NCBI GenBank assembly: GCA_002778195.1
Contig: PCDI01000014.1
Span: 423,884-487,883 of the forward strand
DNA: 64,000 nucleotides
DNA from: Raffaelea ambrosiae
Lineage: Eukaryota; Ascomycota; Sordariomycetes; Ophiostomatales; Ophiostomataceae
Direction of reading: 5' to 3'
Shown here: positions 46,420 through 58,005 of the stretch, piece after piece
Position numbering within the stretch: the first letter of the stretch is position 1
Layout: each line of letters starts with the position of its first letter
Position numbers and translations under genes: made by a program
The notes under the pieces: model-generated
Databases searched by the model: none
The model's input: the letters and a program-made list of their open reading frames with translations, nothing else
What the model was told of the DNA's origin: nothing

Positions 46420-47015
46420 AAGCAGTCGGAGAGGCGGAGAAACATGGAAAGATGGGAAAAAAAGCGAGGCAGAAAACAAATCGAGGAGCGAAGAGATAGG
46501 AACGGGGCGCAGCCAAGTGAAGAACGGATGGTCCGGAACGGGTAGTCCACCAGAGAGGATTGGCATCCGTGTGTTAGTTGGGCGGGGAAAGAAGACGAAT
46601 CATAAGAGCTCGGCGGCATGAGGGGGTCATAATTGGGGTATCGGGAGGTGGGAGCGGCTCCTGGGGGGTTGGTGCTGTCGTTTGGGAGACTCAGAATGTG
46701 CCGTGAGAGGGGTCAAACGTTTGGAGTAGGTGCATAGGCAAACATTCTTTGGGGGGGGTTCGTGTGTTTGCTTGTTTCGTCTTCTTTGTCGCGTTTCTGA
46801 TGGTATATCTTTTTTTCCTCTCTGTCGAGTTTCTGGCGCTTTCTCGTTTTGTCTTTCAATTCTGTCTGTATCGTTGGGTGTTTCACTTTTTCTGTATTGT
46901 TTGCTATTTGCATTTTTTGCCTTTCTTTAAATTACATAACTGTCGAGACCCAGATTCCCGTGCTTTCAACCGCTCGTCTTCCCATTTTTATTCGCCGTTC
47001 CCTTTCCCGGTAGCC
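46420..47015. other. Convergent intergenic gap
   Basis: About 600 bp, T-rich toward the formaldehyde-activating gene; no gene seen. Confidence 0.5.
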
Positions 47016-47591
47016 CTACAAGTTGGCTGGCAGAGCACCCGACTGCTTGGCCGTGTAAGTGGCAATGGCATCCATCAGCGGCGGCGACAGGGCATCGTAC
47101 GTCTCGAGACCGATGGCGTGGAACCGCTTGCGCACGTCGTCCATGCCGGCCGGGCTGAACCCCTGCTCGATAATGGAGGACACAAAGGCGGCAAACTGCG
47201 GCTCCTGCCAGCCCTTGGTGGGCGACAGCTCGGCGTGCACAAAGTCGAGGCCCTTGAACGGGTGGTCCTTGACGATGCGGCCGTACAGGTGGACGCCGCA
47301 GCCGGTGCAGGCGTGGCGCTGGATGGCGGCCGAGGGGTCGACAATCTTGAGCTTTTCCGGGTGGGCGGTCACCTTGACCTTGTCGACGGGGATGACGCCA
47401 ATGACGCTGAAGAGGGCGCCCTTGGGCTTCCAGCACTTGGAGCAGCCGCAGGCGTGGTTGTGCAGGATGTTGCTGCCGAGGGTGACCTCGACGGGGTCAG
47501 AGGCGCAGTGGCAGCGCAGGACGCCGCCGGCAAAGTTGGGGTCGCCCTTGGTGATGCCGTTGTCGAGCACGGGGTGGAGAGAGGGAGCCAT
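47016..47591 (-). CDS. S-(hydroxymethyl)glutathione synthase (glutathione-dependent formaldehyde-activating enzyme, EC 4.4.1.22)
   Basis: A single exon of 191 residues, the exact size usual for the fungal enzyme. Zinc-binding cysteines are at C27 and C29 (RCHC), C48, C50 and C53 (HACGCSKCW), and C95 and C98 (ACTGCGVHLYG), the full GFA set. The enzyme joins formaldehyde and glutathione ahead of S-(hydroxymethyl)glutathione dehydrogenase in cytosolic formaldehyde detoxification. The in-frame ATG 17 codons upstream would add a Pro-rich tail not typical of the family, so the start at 47591 (MAPSLHPVLDNG) was chosen. Confidence 0.93.
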   Translation of the reverse strand: MAPSLHPVLDNGITKGDPNFAGGVLRCHCASDPVEVTLGSNILHNHACGCSKCWKPKGALFSVIGVIPVDKVKVTAHPEKLKIVDPSAAIQRHACTGCGVHLYGRIVKDHPFKGLDFVHAELSPTKGWQEPQFAAFVSSIIEQGFSPAGMDDVRKRFHAIGLETYDALSPPLMDAIATYTAKQSGALPANL

Positions 47592-49670
47592 TTTGGAGGA
47601 GTAGGTCGAAAGACGGGGCCAAAAAAAAGGAGGAGATAACAAAGTCTTGCGCGTGTGAAACTACACGTCCAACGTCTGATATCGGTGACTGGGGAGGCAG
47701 AGAATGGTAGTGGGAAGAAACAGAGTACGTCGAATGGACGGAAACAGCTTTCCACAGACCTCTCAGACTGCCCGCCATATCCCTTTTATACTCTTGGTGC
47801 CTCCCGTCGCGCAACTACCGATGCGGAGGCGAATTAACCGGAACAGCTTTCCTCCTTCGCACTGCCCGCTCACTTGCTGGGCAGGACAACCAAAGAAGGC
47901 AATGGATTCCCCGAGAATACCCAAGGGGCGGCCCAGGCACACATGTGCGCGCACACACACACACAAAGACGTGCAGCGGTTCCGCTTTCCGAGTCTCAGC
48001 ATCATCTTAGCCAAGAAGTCCTTCCTGGCCTGGCTGTGCTCATTCGGGTACGAAGAGCTAGGGAAAGCTCCCCGTCCAATGGAAGGCGGTCTCGTTCCGG
48101 GGAAATCCAGAAAGAGAAGGGCGTCGCTGAGACGGCGCCAACACAAAGAGCCGTAGCACGCTGTGCAGCGCCTCTGGCAGGGAAAGCGTCCAGCGAGCGC
48201 TGCAGCAGTTTTGAAAGTCCCCCAAGACGCCCCCAGGTATGCCGAAAGTGCTCAAATCCCACCCCAGAGCTGCCGCAGCTCGGCCGTGTGTCCTTGGCTC
48301 TCATTGGCTGCCACTGGCTGCACAGCAGGACGGGCTGGACGCAGCGCCGTAACGGCTGCTTGGTGCGTCGTCTTTTTTTCCCTCTTTGGGGGACGGGTCC
48401 CCCATCCGTTCCCCTGTTTGCTGGTGGCTTCCCCATATTTTTCCCAGGCTCCATCGCTCCATCTTTCCGATGGGATGCCGAGACGACCCCGAGAGACCCC
48501 GAGCGTGCTTGACTCCGCACGGCTGGACTGAGGGGTTGCAGCGCCGGAGTTTATGGATTTTGTGCAGCACAGGGCGAATTGTTGCCAATGGGGGGGGGTC
48601 TGGGAAGCAGATAGATGCATCTCTCTTTCAGTCTGGTTGGTGCAGGGATTCGTCATGCCCCCTCACCTCGCGCTGACAAGGGAGCGAGCGCGATGTCGCC
48701 ATTCTGTGCCGCCGAGGGGCCGTTGTTCCACGGGAACAGCCAGAGAGGTGAGAGGCTAGCAGAACAGAGAGAGATGACGACATTGGCGAGACTGCGCAAT
48801 TGTCGCCCCGGAAGGGGGTAGCCTGTCGTCGGTCCCGAACAGTGGAAGCAGCAAAAAAAGATGTGTCAGCAAGCTGCACGGGGCCAATCGCTGGCGGATT
48901 GTCCGACGGCCGGAATCGTTGGACCAAACGAGTAAGTCTACTCGACGGGCGTCTGTTGGGCGGGTATCTGGAGAGAGGCCATGCTTGCGTGGGCTGGCGA
49001 GTTGCTTGTGAAAGGAAAACGGAAAAAAGAAAGAAGAGCCGTGGTGAGAAGAAGCTCCAAAAATTGAAAATGAAAAATTTCGAGGCTCGAAATGCCAGGT
49101 CAAAATAATAAAAAATAAAAAATAAATCAATGAAAATCAAGGGCCAACCCCCCCAATGCATTCTATGCTGGGTCGCGCCTGCCTTTTCAGCAACGTCGAG
49201 CGTGCCTTCCTTTATATCTTTTGTAACCCATTGCGCCGTCCCCAATGGATGGGCCAAACGGGTTCTAATTAGTGAACCCGGATGGCCCCTCCAGTCATAC
49301 AGCGTGGCGTGGCCGCTGGTAGCGGCCGGCAGTGGTCCCTGTAGCCCGCCTGCGAATGTGAGCTTAACGGGCGTGCTGCTGCCGCTCTTGACCGCCTCCA
49401 GCGAATCAGAGCCTGCCTTTTCTATCTGCCATCATTGCAACCAAAAATAAAGCTAAAGCAAGACCCCCAGCCCAGTTGACCCAAATGCATGGTTCATCCC
49501 GCCATGGCCTCGTGGCCGACCTGTCATCACGGCACTTCTGTCCCCAGCCTTGTCCTTGCCCTTTTCATCTTTGCCATCTTCTCTTGGCCTCGTTCCGGTA
49601 CGGTTTGCGTCCACGATGTACCTAAGGGGGGAAGAATATCAGCCCAAGTGGGACGCGTTGAACGAGTAAG
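47592..49670. other. Intergenic region
   Basis: About 2 kb without a supportable gene; a CA-run near 47945 and short A-tracts only. Confidence 0.5.
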
Positions 49671-50921
49671 TCAGTGTCGCCCAAAGGCGACAGGATTCAC
49701 TTGCACGGGGACGTAGTAGTGGATGCGCGTGTCCGGCACCTCGTTGGCCACGTCGGCGAGCAAGACATCGACCGCGCCCGACGACATGCCCAACCCTTGA
49801 GCCGAGACTTTTTTTCGTGATCGCCGACAGCCCTTCCGAGAAGGTGGTCATCTGCCACAGCCCCAGCGTCTTGGCCTCGCGGCCCTTGGGGCCACGGATT
49901 GCCCGGCAGCGCGTACCGCTCCTCGACCACGTCGACAAATCCGACGTCGCGCATCATGCCGGCCATCTTGGCGGTCACGAGCATATCAAGCCCGGGCCGG
50001 CGACCGGCCTCGACGTACAGCTGTTCGAGCCGTTTGAGCGTGGTGCTCTGGAGGGTGTTGTCGACGGCCCAGATTCCCGTACCGGTGCCGACATCGAGGA
50101 CATGCCTTGGGTCTTGCAATGGCGAACGGTAGAGCTGGCCCTTGAGCATCAGGAGGAAGACGGAGTGTTGAATATCTGATTGGTGGCTTGTCAATTTCTA
50201 GGACGGTGCCGGGGAGGCAGGGGCCACCACAGAACGTAGAGATCACCGATGCCACTCGCCCAGACGATCTCACTCGGTCTGGCCTGGTTAGTGTAGACGC
50301 GTACTGCACTCCAAAGCTGGCTGGCCTACCTCGTCGTTCGGCACCAAGTATTCTGGTCGCGTCCGTTTCTCTACAGAGCCAACCTGCCCACACATGACTC
50401 CTGCTTCGTGTAAACGTACTGCCTTTGAACCTGTGGAAGGTCTGGCCGTCTTCATCGACAAACTCGTACACACTGGAAGGGACGGATTGGGTGCGAGACG
50501 TTCGTCATTTGGCCAGACAACAGTGAACAAAGTAAATGGTCGAGCAAGGACAGTCGAGCGAAGCGAGGACAATCAAAATCGAGAGAATGGGATGTCGATT
50601 TGAGAGAGGACATGTCGTAATCGCTTGCACTGGCATCGAGGTCGACCTGTGTTAGGTGTGTTAGCCAGATGTTCCCGGCGCAATCCCACGGCCTTGGCTC
50701 TGGCCAAAACCCACGCTGAGACCGGTGCTGAAATAAGACGCCGATCCCGTATCGCCGTTGTCGTTCACGAAAAAGGACAGATCCGTGTCCCCCGTGGTGC
50801 GTGAGTCATTGCCTTCTGGCGATATTGCTGCAGTCTTTGCGGTCGTCGTCTTCTCTGTCGCCGCTATCGGTTCTGATGCAGCCTGCGTCACGTCACCAAC
50901 CTCTACCCTCGTCGTCGCCAT
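49671..50921 (-). pseudogene. Decayed LaeA-like SAM-dependent methyltransferase
   Basis: The N-terminus (ATG 50921, MATTRVEVGD) and a first intron joining to VDLDASASDYDMSSL still look normal. Then come YEFVDEDGQTFHRFK and YLVPNDE, HSVFLLMLKGQL, and motif I as VLDVGTGTGIWAVD, all characteristic of the LaeA-like family. Directly after motif I the frame jumps to NTLQSTTLKRLEQLY, which belongs near the end of the fold, so roughly 120 residues of the methyltransferase core are missing. Two frame changes follow (near 49895 and at a T7 run near 49810) before the C-terminal LLADVANEVPDTRIHYYVPV and its stop at 49671. The internal deletion removes the active core, so this cannot be a working enzyme. 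Confidence 0.75.
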
Positions 50922-51937
50922 GTGCTGTTCTTCGTCGACGTACATTTTTTGCGTCGTTTGAGCAGCTCTACGTCGACTCTGTTGACACACGAATTGTTGT
51001 GTCGCATTTGAGGGGGGCTAAACAAAAACAAACAAATATGTCGGCGACGTCTCACAAGACACATGCACATGCACGGAACCAACGGCTTCCAGAAGCGGCC
51101 AAGATTGAAAACCAGCCATGGCCATACGTCGTTATTGGCCCATGGCCGGGCAGTCACAAGAAGGGGGGACCAGACCAGACCATTGGCTGGCCTTATGCAA
51201 GGGAGGCATCACCTTGTTCCTAGAAAGATGGTCTGCTCTCGGTTCTTCCAGTTGGGTTCTTACGGGCCTCACTTGCTGCGAATGTGTTAGAGACGGCGTG
51301 CTGTCTTAGCTCTGTATTAGTTGCGGGATCAACTCAAGCGGCTGCTGGGGTATGGGGCCGGCCAGCCAATGGAAACAACGGACAACGTCCCCGGGGAGGA
51401 TCCAGAAAAGTGGCCGAACGGTTGAGGGGCCGGCAGTTTGCCAGCTGGGGGAGGACAGATACCGTGCAGGTGGCCTTTTTCTGGTGCTATGTAGTATAAA
51501 GACCTCAAGCTTTAGTCGGCATCCGTCTTTTTTCTTCGTTTTTCGTCTTTCCCCTTTATTTTCGAATTGTTTCCGAAGACGAACACATAACATCGATGTC
51601 TCTGAAGAGGTCCCTTCTTAGACAACATTTGCTTTGTGATAAAATTCCGCTCAAACTCGAGAAATAGGACGAGACATTTGAATAGAAAAGTGCATTCTAA
51701 GTACGAAGTGGGTGTCGTCGACATGCTCAAAACTCTAACACCTCCGGATTATCTCATTGCGGTCATGTTATGGTATTCCGATTCTCATTCACATTTCTGG
51801 TTCGATTTTATCCGTATTCGCTGAAATCTGACACCCTATGCTGAATCAGACATCACTGCTTAGAAGCAACTAGGCATGCCCATGGCCACAGATGCAACCT
51901 CGGCCATGGGCTGTCGCCATCACCACCGCCAATTCTT
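50922..51937. other. Intergenic region
   Basis: About 1 kb, no gene seen; AT-rich near 51.5-51.8 kb. Confidence 0.5.
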
Positions 51938-52867
51938 CTACCAGGCTGCAAACAGCCAGCCGGAGAGACTAAACACAAACACCACCCAGAGGGCGGCCAG
52001 TCCTTCGAAGCCCCACGACGTCCTGTGCATGGACACGCCCGCGTTGGCCGTGGCCGCCGCCGCCGCCGACTTGGACGCGGCCACGGAGGAGGCCGACGCC
52101 GCCGCGCTGGCGCTGTTCTGGACCGCGGCGGCAATGCTCGTGATGGTCGGGTCGTCCAGCAGCACAGCGCAGGTGCGGGACGCAATCGACGGGCTGGGGT
52201 CGAGGACGGCGCACGCATCGCCCGTCTTGTCGGGGTTGTCGCGGTACTGGTCGACGACGATGTGCTGGGGAAACGCGTTGTCAGACTTGCCGTCGCCGGC
52301 AGACAGACACGTGCTGTTGGAGCCGCTGCTGCGGGGGTCGCTGGAGACGCTGTCCAGGACGGGGGCGCGCGCGGACGTGCTGCTCGTGGTGAAGTAGTAC
52401 GGCAGTTGGAGCCCCATGGCTGCGGGGCCGAGGATTTTGGCGTAGTCGTCCGTGCCGTGCGTGCACGCTGTGAAGTGCACAACGACGTCTAGGTAGAACT
52501 GGCCCTCGAGGCCGATGACGGCGTTGCTAAAGGTGTAAAAGTACACCTGGTCCTCGGGCAGGACGGTGTCGTTGCTGTCCACGGCCGGGAAGTCGCCCTT
52601 GCTGGGCTTGTAGCGGCCCTCGGCGAGGACGAGGCTGCTGTTGGCGGCGCTGTGGAGGGTGTAGGTGATCTCGTCGATGAGCAGGGGCGCGAACTGGGAC
52701 CTGGTGAGGCCCAACACGATGGGCAGCGCGCGCGAGGGCGGCGCGTACGTCAGATTGAGCGGGAAGACGACGTTGATCTCGGTGTCGACCGGGAACGTCG
52801 TGGCTGACACAGTCGTGGCTGCCAGGGTGGCCAGCAAGGCCGTGATGCAGTCTCGAGTCGAGAGCAT
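51938..52867 (-). CDS. Secreted, probably GPI-anchored DUF7136 protein
   Basis: A single exon of 309 residues. A signal peptide ends near SATTFP; the DUF7136 start pattern follows as INVVFPLNLTYAPPSRALPI. The central domain contains YTFSNAVIGLEGQFYLDVVV and a C-x-T-H-G segment; four or more cysteines and numerous sequons fit an extracellular fold. The last 70 residues are a Ser/Ala-rich spacer and then a hydrophobic tail (ALWVVFVFSLSGWLFAAW), the layout of a GPI-anchor signal. Such proteins sit on the cell wall or plasma membrane; no activity is known. Confidence 0.8.
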   Translation of the reverse strand: MLSTRDCITALLATLAATTVSATTFPVDTEINVVFPLNLTYAPPSRALPIVLGLTRSQFAPLLIDEITYTLHSAANSSLVLAEGRYKPSKGDFPAVDSNDTVLPEDQVYFYTFSNAVIGLEGQFYLDVVVHFTACTHGTDDYAKILGPAAMGLQLPYYFTTSSTSARAPVLDSVSSDPRSSGSNSTCLSAGDGKSDNAFPQHIVVDQYRDNPDKTGDACAVLDPSPSIASRTCAVLLDDPTITSIAAAVQNSASAAASASSVAASKSAAAAATANAGVSMHRTSWGFEGLAALWVVFVFSLSGWLFAAW

Positions 52868-54934
52868 GGTTCAATGGACGCGAGAGGAATAGAGGTGGAG
52901 GCGAAGAAAGGGGGGGGGGGGGGGGAGAACGAATGAAATAGGAGAGTACCAGAAGTGGTCAACTTGGGAGATTGATTTGCAAACAAGCTGTGCGACCTCT
53001 TTTTCGAGCTCAGTCGAAGCGAATACGAACGAGGAAGCAACGGAAACGCGAGGGACTGCAGCCGGCAGAATCTCCTCTGTTGTGGTCTCTTGCCCGTGTA
53101 CGTACAAGAAGGAAGGGGGGAGGTGGCCCGACTTTTATGACAGGACGATCCAGAGCAACATTCCCGTTTAGCGTAGCCTGGTCTCGCGTTCCCGTGCATG
53201 CGCCTCGTTCTGTATTCTGAAGCTGCCACTTGGGCCACGGCCAACACCATCAGTAGCCGTCTCTGAATCGTGCTTTGCCCGCCAAGTCGCACAGCCCATT
53301 TTCCATGGTAGCAAGACTCCGAATCTCAATGGACAGACAACCTTTTCGAAGTGCCCGGTTGTCGACGCTTGTTTTGGCCAGACCCCCTTCGCCGATCGTG
53401 CCATGAAAGCGTAGCATTTTGTTCGTCTGTACAGGCAGCGAGTGCGCCGAATCAGGCACTTTGTTCAGCCTGCCAAGGCTGGGCGGGCGAAGTGTTGCAT
53501 CGTATGAAAAAAAGAAAACAAAGAAGCCTAGCCCGCATTGGCACGTCCAACAAGAAGAACGAAGGCGCTGATTGCCAACCCTCGACTAGCCACGCTATTG
53601 GGCGCATGACCCAAGAACTGGCTACAAGTTGGCTGACGCCCAGCAGTCGCGTTCTCGGCAGCGTGATCGATGCATGTGTGATGGGAAACTCCTCGGTACA
53701 GCAGAAGGGGTTGGCTTGTCGAGGCTTCTTCTCTCGGGGCTAGCTACCGTTTGGCCGCAGCTCCAGTGGGATGTCCCGTCATGTTTCTACGGCAGAGGAA
53801 TCGGATACGCGCAAAGTATCCAGGACGAGACTGACGAACAACCTGGATGTCGAAGTCGATTCTAATGTCATGACTTCGGAAAAGCATATATATGCCGCAA
53901 AAAAATGATGCTAATAAGGGGACCACGACACCCCTGATTACACCGCACCATGTTGGTTCTAGGCCATTCAGATGGCCCCCTCAAAGGTAACACCTGGAAG
54001 AAACGGACTGTGGCGCCTGATTTAAGCTTGTTCAGTTTTGATGCGGACTCTGGGGTTTTTTTTTTTTTTTTTTTCTGCGGGGCACCAGCGAAGACAAACA
54101 ACGAACGACATGCATTCTTAACACGTGTCAGCCTCCCCAAGCGTAACTGTTAGAATTAAATGTAGATTGACTTTTAGTGATCGTAATCCTTCGGTGCGCA
54201 GAGCACCCCTATTTAAGTGGATAGGGTTCAGGTCCCTAGGATCCACCAGGCATCTCGGTACTGAATACCCATGTGAATCTTACAGTAACGGGGAGGCCAA
54301 AAACCAGGACAAACATCACTCCGACTTGGCGAAAATGAGGACCTGATGTCGTTGCCTCTGAGGCGGCTAACCCAGAGAAACTAACCAGTCTTCCAACCCG
54401 CCTCTGGTTTGGGTGTCCCCTCGTTTGTGCGATGCAATCTGGAAACTTTCGGTGTTGTTCACGGCGTTGCCATTTTTCGGTCGAATGATGACGATGCCTC
54501 TGTCTGGGAGAAAACACCTTGCAAGGCGGGCATTTTGCTTTCTGGCAGAGGGAGAAAGAACTCAGGCATCAAGCACCCGCCAACGAGGTGAAACGCCACG
54601 TAAACGTTGCGTGCTTGATGCCATTCGAAGCACGTCTTTTTCACATCTGTATATAGAACACCTTGATATATAAGATGAACCTTGTACACCGACTTATATT
54701 TGTATACGCCTATGCTGTCCTTATGATGTCCTTATGCCGTTCCTATGCCGTTCCTGTGTTATCTTACTCCGCGAAAAAATAAAAAGCCACAGCACCAACA
54801 GGCTCCAACGCCCATCATGCCCAGCCCAGTGCTTCTCTACCGTCAAGCAAGCGGTCTTGTTCCGCTTTCCCAACGAGGGCAGCCAGCAGTAGTCAATTGT
54901 GCCGAATCGAGAGTGTATCGGTCTGTGATGGCTG
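52868..54934. other. Intergenic region
   Basis: About 2 kb with no supported gene. It contains a 17-G run just upstream of the DUF7136 start, a T17-type run near 54058 and a short repeated atgccgttcct motif near 54732. Confidence 0.5.
52909..52925. repeat. Poly-G run of 17 in the DUF7136 upstream region
   Basis: An uninterrupted 17-G homopolymer (C on the sense strand of the gene), about 40 bp upstream of the start codon, probably in the 5' leader. Its length may be uncertain. Confidence 0.85.
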
Positions 54935-57874
54935 TTATGCTAAGAGCAGGCTCTCGACCACGAGACGCCTCAGCCCGGCGTCAAATGCCTCGGCTCCTCC
55001 TGCCGCGGCCTTGCTGTCGCGAGGCTGTCCCCCGCGGACCCGCCACAACCCACTGCCCTCTCGGCCGACCGCAGCAGCACGCAGTGGTGTCGTCTCGGCT
55101 CCCGCTGGCACCGCCCGCTCGGGCCGCACATAGGCGTGGTCAAAATCAATCCGCATGACGCGCCGCACCTCGTTGCACCACGTCAGATTCCCGTTGCTCT
55201 CCGTGTCGCTGTCCATAAACCCGGCGCGCGCCAGCTCGTCCAGCGTGCGCTGCGTCTCGTGCTCCAGGTCGACACAGCGCTGCAAGGCCCGGCCGGCCCG
55301 GTAGAGCGGCCGTCCGGCGTAGGACATGAGCAGCATGTGCGTGATCAGCGCGCCGTTCGCCATGGGCCACGGCAGAAGCAGCTCCACGAGACCGAGGCAG
55401 ACCGGCAGGGAACGTCCCTGCTGCGGCGCCAGGGCGTCATAGACGCGCACCTCGCGACGCAGACGGCCGCTGAAGTGCTCCTCCACACCCTTGGCGGAAA
55501 ACGTGTAGCCGTAGCCCGTGATGGTGATCTTGAAGAGACAGCCGATGGCGCCGCGCAGGCCCTGCTCGAGGAAGCAGTGGCAGTCCTGCTCGGCGTTGGC
55601 CAGCAGCTGCAGGCGCACAAGCTCGTGCAGCTCCGTCGCCGTGATGGCATGGGCCATCGGCCGCGCGCGCAGGTCCGTGCCATCGCGCTGCAGCGCCTGC
55701 CGGTGGAGGATGACGTTGGGGCACGCGGCGTCTAGCTCGCCGCCCCGCATGAGGCTTGAAAGGCACGCCTGCGAGCAGTAGGGCCGGATCGGGCGGAACG
55801 TCGACGGGTCTAGCGGACTGGGCAGCGTCGGGCCTACAATGTTGTCGTACTGTCGCCCTACCCTCTGTCGTTTGCAGTACCGTTTCTGACGGCACGCGCC
55901 TCCCACGGCGCTGTTGCTGTCGTTGTCGTTGTCGTTGTGATCGTCGGAGTTTGCGGAACGGGTGCGCTTCAGCGGCGACGATCGACGTGTTCCATGCATC
56001 GGCACTGCAAGACGGCCGCTCGCAGAGTCGCCCTGGCCGCCACCGTCGTTTTTGTTGCCGTCATTTCCATTGCCATCATCACTGCCGCGGCCATCCTCAT
56101 CGTCGTCGTTCCGCCGCTTACGACTGCTATCTCGGCTGGTCGATTGAGAGACAACCGTTTCGGGGGCGTTGGGAAAGCGTGCTAGCTGTGAAATGTTGAT
56201 GCTTCGTTGGCGCACCGGCTCTGGCTGCGACTCAAACGCCAGAACGCTGAGGCCCGTAAGCAGAGACACGGCAAGCTGGGCAGTGTCGACATCGGCACCG
56301 GACAGTGCTGGCGGGGGTGGCAAAGGAGTGTCCGATTCGGCCGCGCCTTGGCCATCCGCGCCGAGTTGCAGCCTGGTATACATAGGGAAAAGGGCGGTGT
56401 GGTAGAGGAGCGTGGTCCGGTCGTCTTTCGGCACGCGCAAGAGAGAGAGCGTCTCGCCGGTGGCCATATAGCCGTATTCAACACCCGACGCCACCATGTA
56501 GTGGAAGGCCTGGGTTAGGGCGCGCGCAAAGAACACCTGCCCAGGCGGGCCACGCTCTGCCTGGCGCACCGCGTCTTCTTGTGCCATCGCTATGGCGTTT
56601 GCGTCCTGCGGCCCTGCTGCCGTGTCCATTGTTGTCGTCGCCGAGGCCGTGGCCGTGGCCGACCGCGCAATCTGGGCCAACTGAACGATAAAACTCTCGT
56701 CCATGGTCCCGCGGGCGTAGCGTGCGACGGCCGCGGCGCGTAGACGGTGCACGGCCTTGTGCTCAGCGACGGAGATGCGGTGGACGTGGCGGACTGTGTC
56801 AGCTGCCTCGACGGCCACGTCGTCGCCCTGCTCAGCAAGAAAATCAACCCCTTCCTCCACCTGTTCCGCCTCGGCCGCTGCTTCTAATTCGGCTGCACTG
56901 GTCGTAATGTCCGCACAGAGCACGAGGCAGTCAGGCTGCGTCTTTGGTGGCGGTCGGACGGGGGCTGCCGCGGGTGCGGCATCCGCTCCCTCGGCCGTGT
57001 CGGCCACGTCGCTCGGCCGAGGCCGCCATCCCACGGTGCGATTGTCGAAATAGAGCTTCTTTGGACGCTTGGTGGCCCGCAGATAAGCGTTGAGAATCCG
57101 TTGCGCTGGCTTCTGCAGCGTCTCATGCAGAAAGTATGACGTTTTGGCCTCGTTGACAAATGCTTCAGAGCCGAGAAACTCGCTGGGAAGCTCTTCCACC
57201 AGGCTGTCGGAGACATAGTCTACGCCGAGGGCGGAGGGGAACAACCGCTGGTTGCCCAACTCGGCCTGCACCCTGGCAAACGCGGCGCGACACGCATTGT
57301 CCAAGTCGGTCCACACACGCAGTTTCTGCGGGTAAAACTTGCCAACGATGCTGGTGCGGCCGGACGTCGTTGCCGAAGACTTGGAACCTTCGGAGAGCGT
57401 CCGGGGTATGGCTGATGTTCGGGGAGCCGGGACAAGGCGTTTCATGTGGAAGGTGACGCGATGTATGCCCGCGAGGTAGTCACCTAGAGCCTGGTCTGCG
57501 TTCGATTAGTAGACGCCAGGCCAGCCAATTCAAGCAGATCCCTAAAAGATACCCGTCGTCGAGGCGGATGTATTGTGTATGTCCTTTAGTATCGTACCTG
57601 TTCGTATGCGCGTGTTTTCCTCCCGTTCTGCTTGGAGGCCCAAGATCACGGCGTCTCGGTCGCGCAACGCATCCTCGGCTTCTTGCTTTTCGCGTTGCAA
57701 CTTGGCCACCTCTTCTTGCTCTAGTATTTGACCCGCTCGTATGCGCGTGTTTTCCTCCCGCTCCTCTTGGAGGCCCAAAATCACGGCGTCTCGCTCACGC
57801 AACGCATTCTCGGCTTCTTGCTTTTCCCGTTGCAACTTGGCCAGCTCACGCCGGAGATCTTCGATTTCGCTCAT
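54935..57874 (-). CDS. Coiled-coil protein with degenerate C-terminal kinase-like domain
   Basis: Exon 1 (57874-57598) joins exon 2 (57495-54935) over a 102-nt intron with a GTACGA donor, TACTAATC branch site and GCAG acceptor. The phase is exact and the product has 945 residues. Residues 1-92 are a coiled coil made of two near-identical 45-residue repeats. The middle holds a conserved N-terminal domain (about 100-260), a low-complexity Asp/Asn/Gly linker with a basic nuclear-type stretch, and then YCSQACLSSLMRGG (from residue 665). The kinase-like part follows: an LFKI strand with AKG lysine, REVRVYDAL, LGLVELLLPW and VRRVMRIDFDHA (about 875). The catalytic HRD site reads GFMDSD, so the His is lost and activity is doubtful. 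This matches a large mould family of coiled-coil/kinase-like proteins of unknown role. Confidence 0.75.
57602..57852 (-). repeat. 135-bp tandem repeat encoding the coiled coil
   Basis: Two copies with a 135-bp (45-codon) period, at 57602-57736 and from 57737, differ at few bases and encode AKLQREKQEAENALRERD-type heptads. The beginning of a third copy appears to run into the intron. Confidence 0.8.
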
Positions 57875-57964
57875 ATCTGCTTAGCGCTGAAAGGTAGAAT
57901 AGAGAAATGCGATGTCAAGATTCAAGGAAAGAAAGAAGACCCACTAGTAGAAGGCGGCCAGGCA

Positions 57965-58005
57965 GGCGACCATTAGACACACGCGGCGTGTGTCTAATGA
58001 TCGCC
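57965..58005. repeat. Near-perfect 41-bp palindrome
   Basis: Arms of 20 bp (ggcgaccattagacacacgc and its complement) flank a single central G at 57985, with one mismatch (57970/58000). It lies 90 bp upstream of the start codon of the coiled-coil/kinase gene, so it could act as a cruciform, a protein-binding dyad or a transcript hairpin. Confidence 0.9.

Noticed and set aside
45301..46566. 421-codon open frame antisense to the RNase H-fold gene
   Set aside because: A shadow of the GC-rich sense gene; the sense frame has the conserved blocks.
54140..54300. tRNA-like stretch with gggttcaggtccc
   Set aside because: No acceptor stem or anticodon arm could be folded around it.
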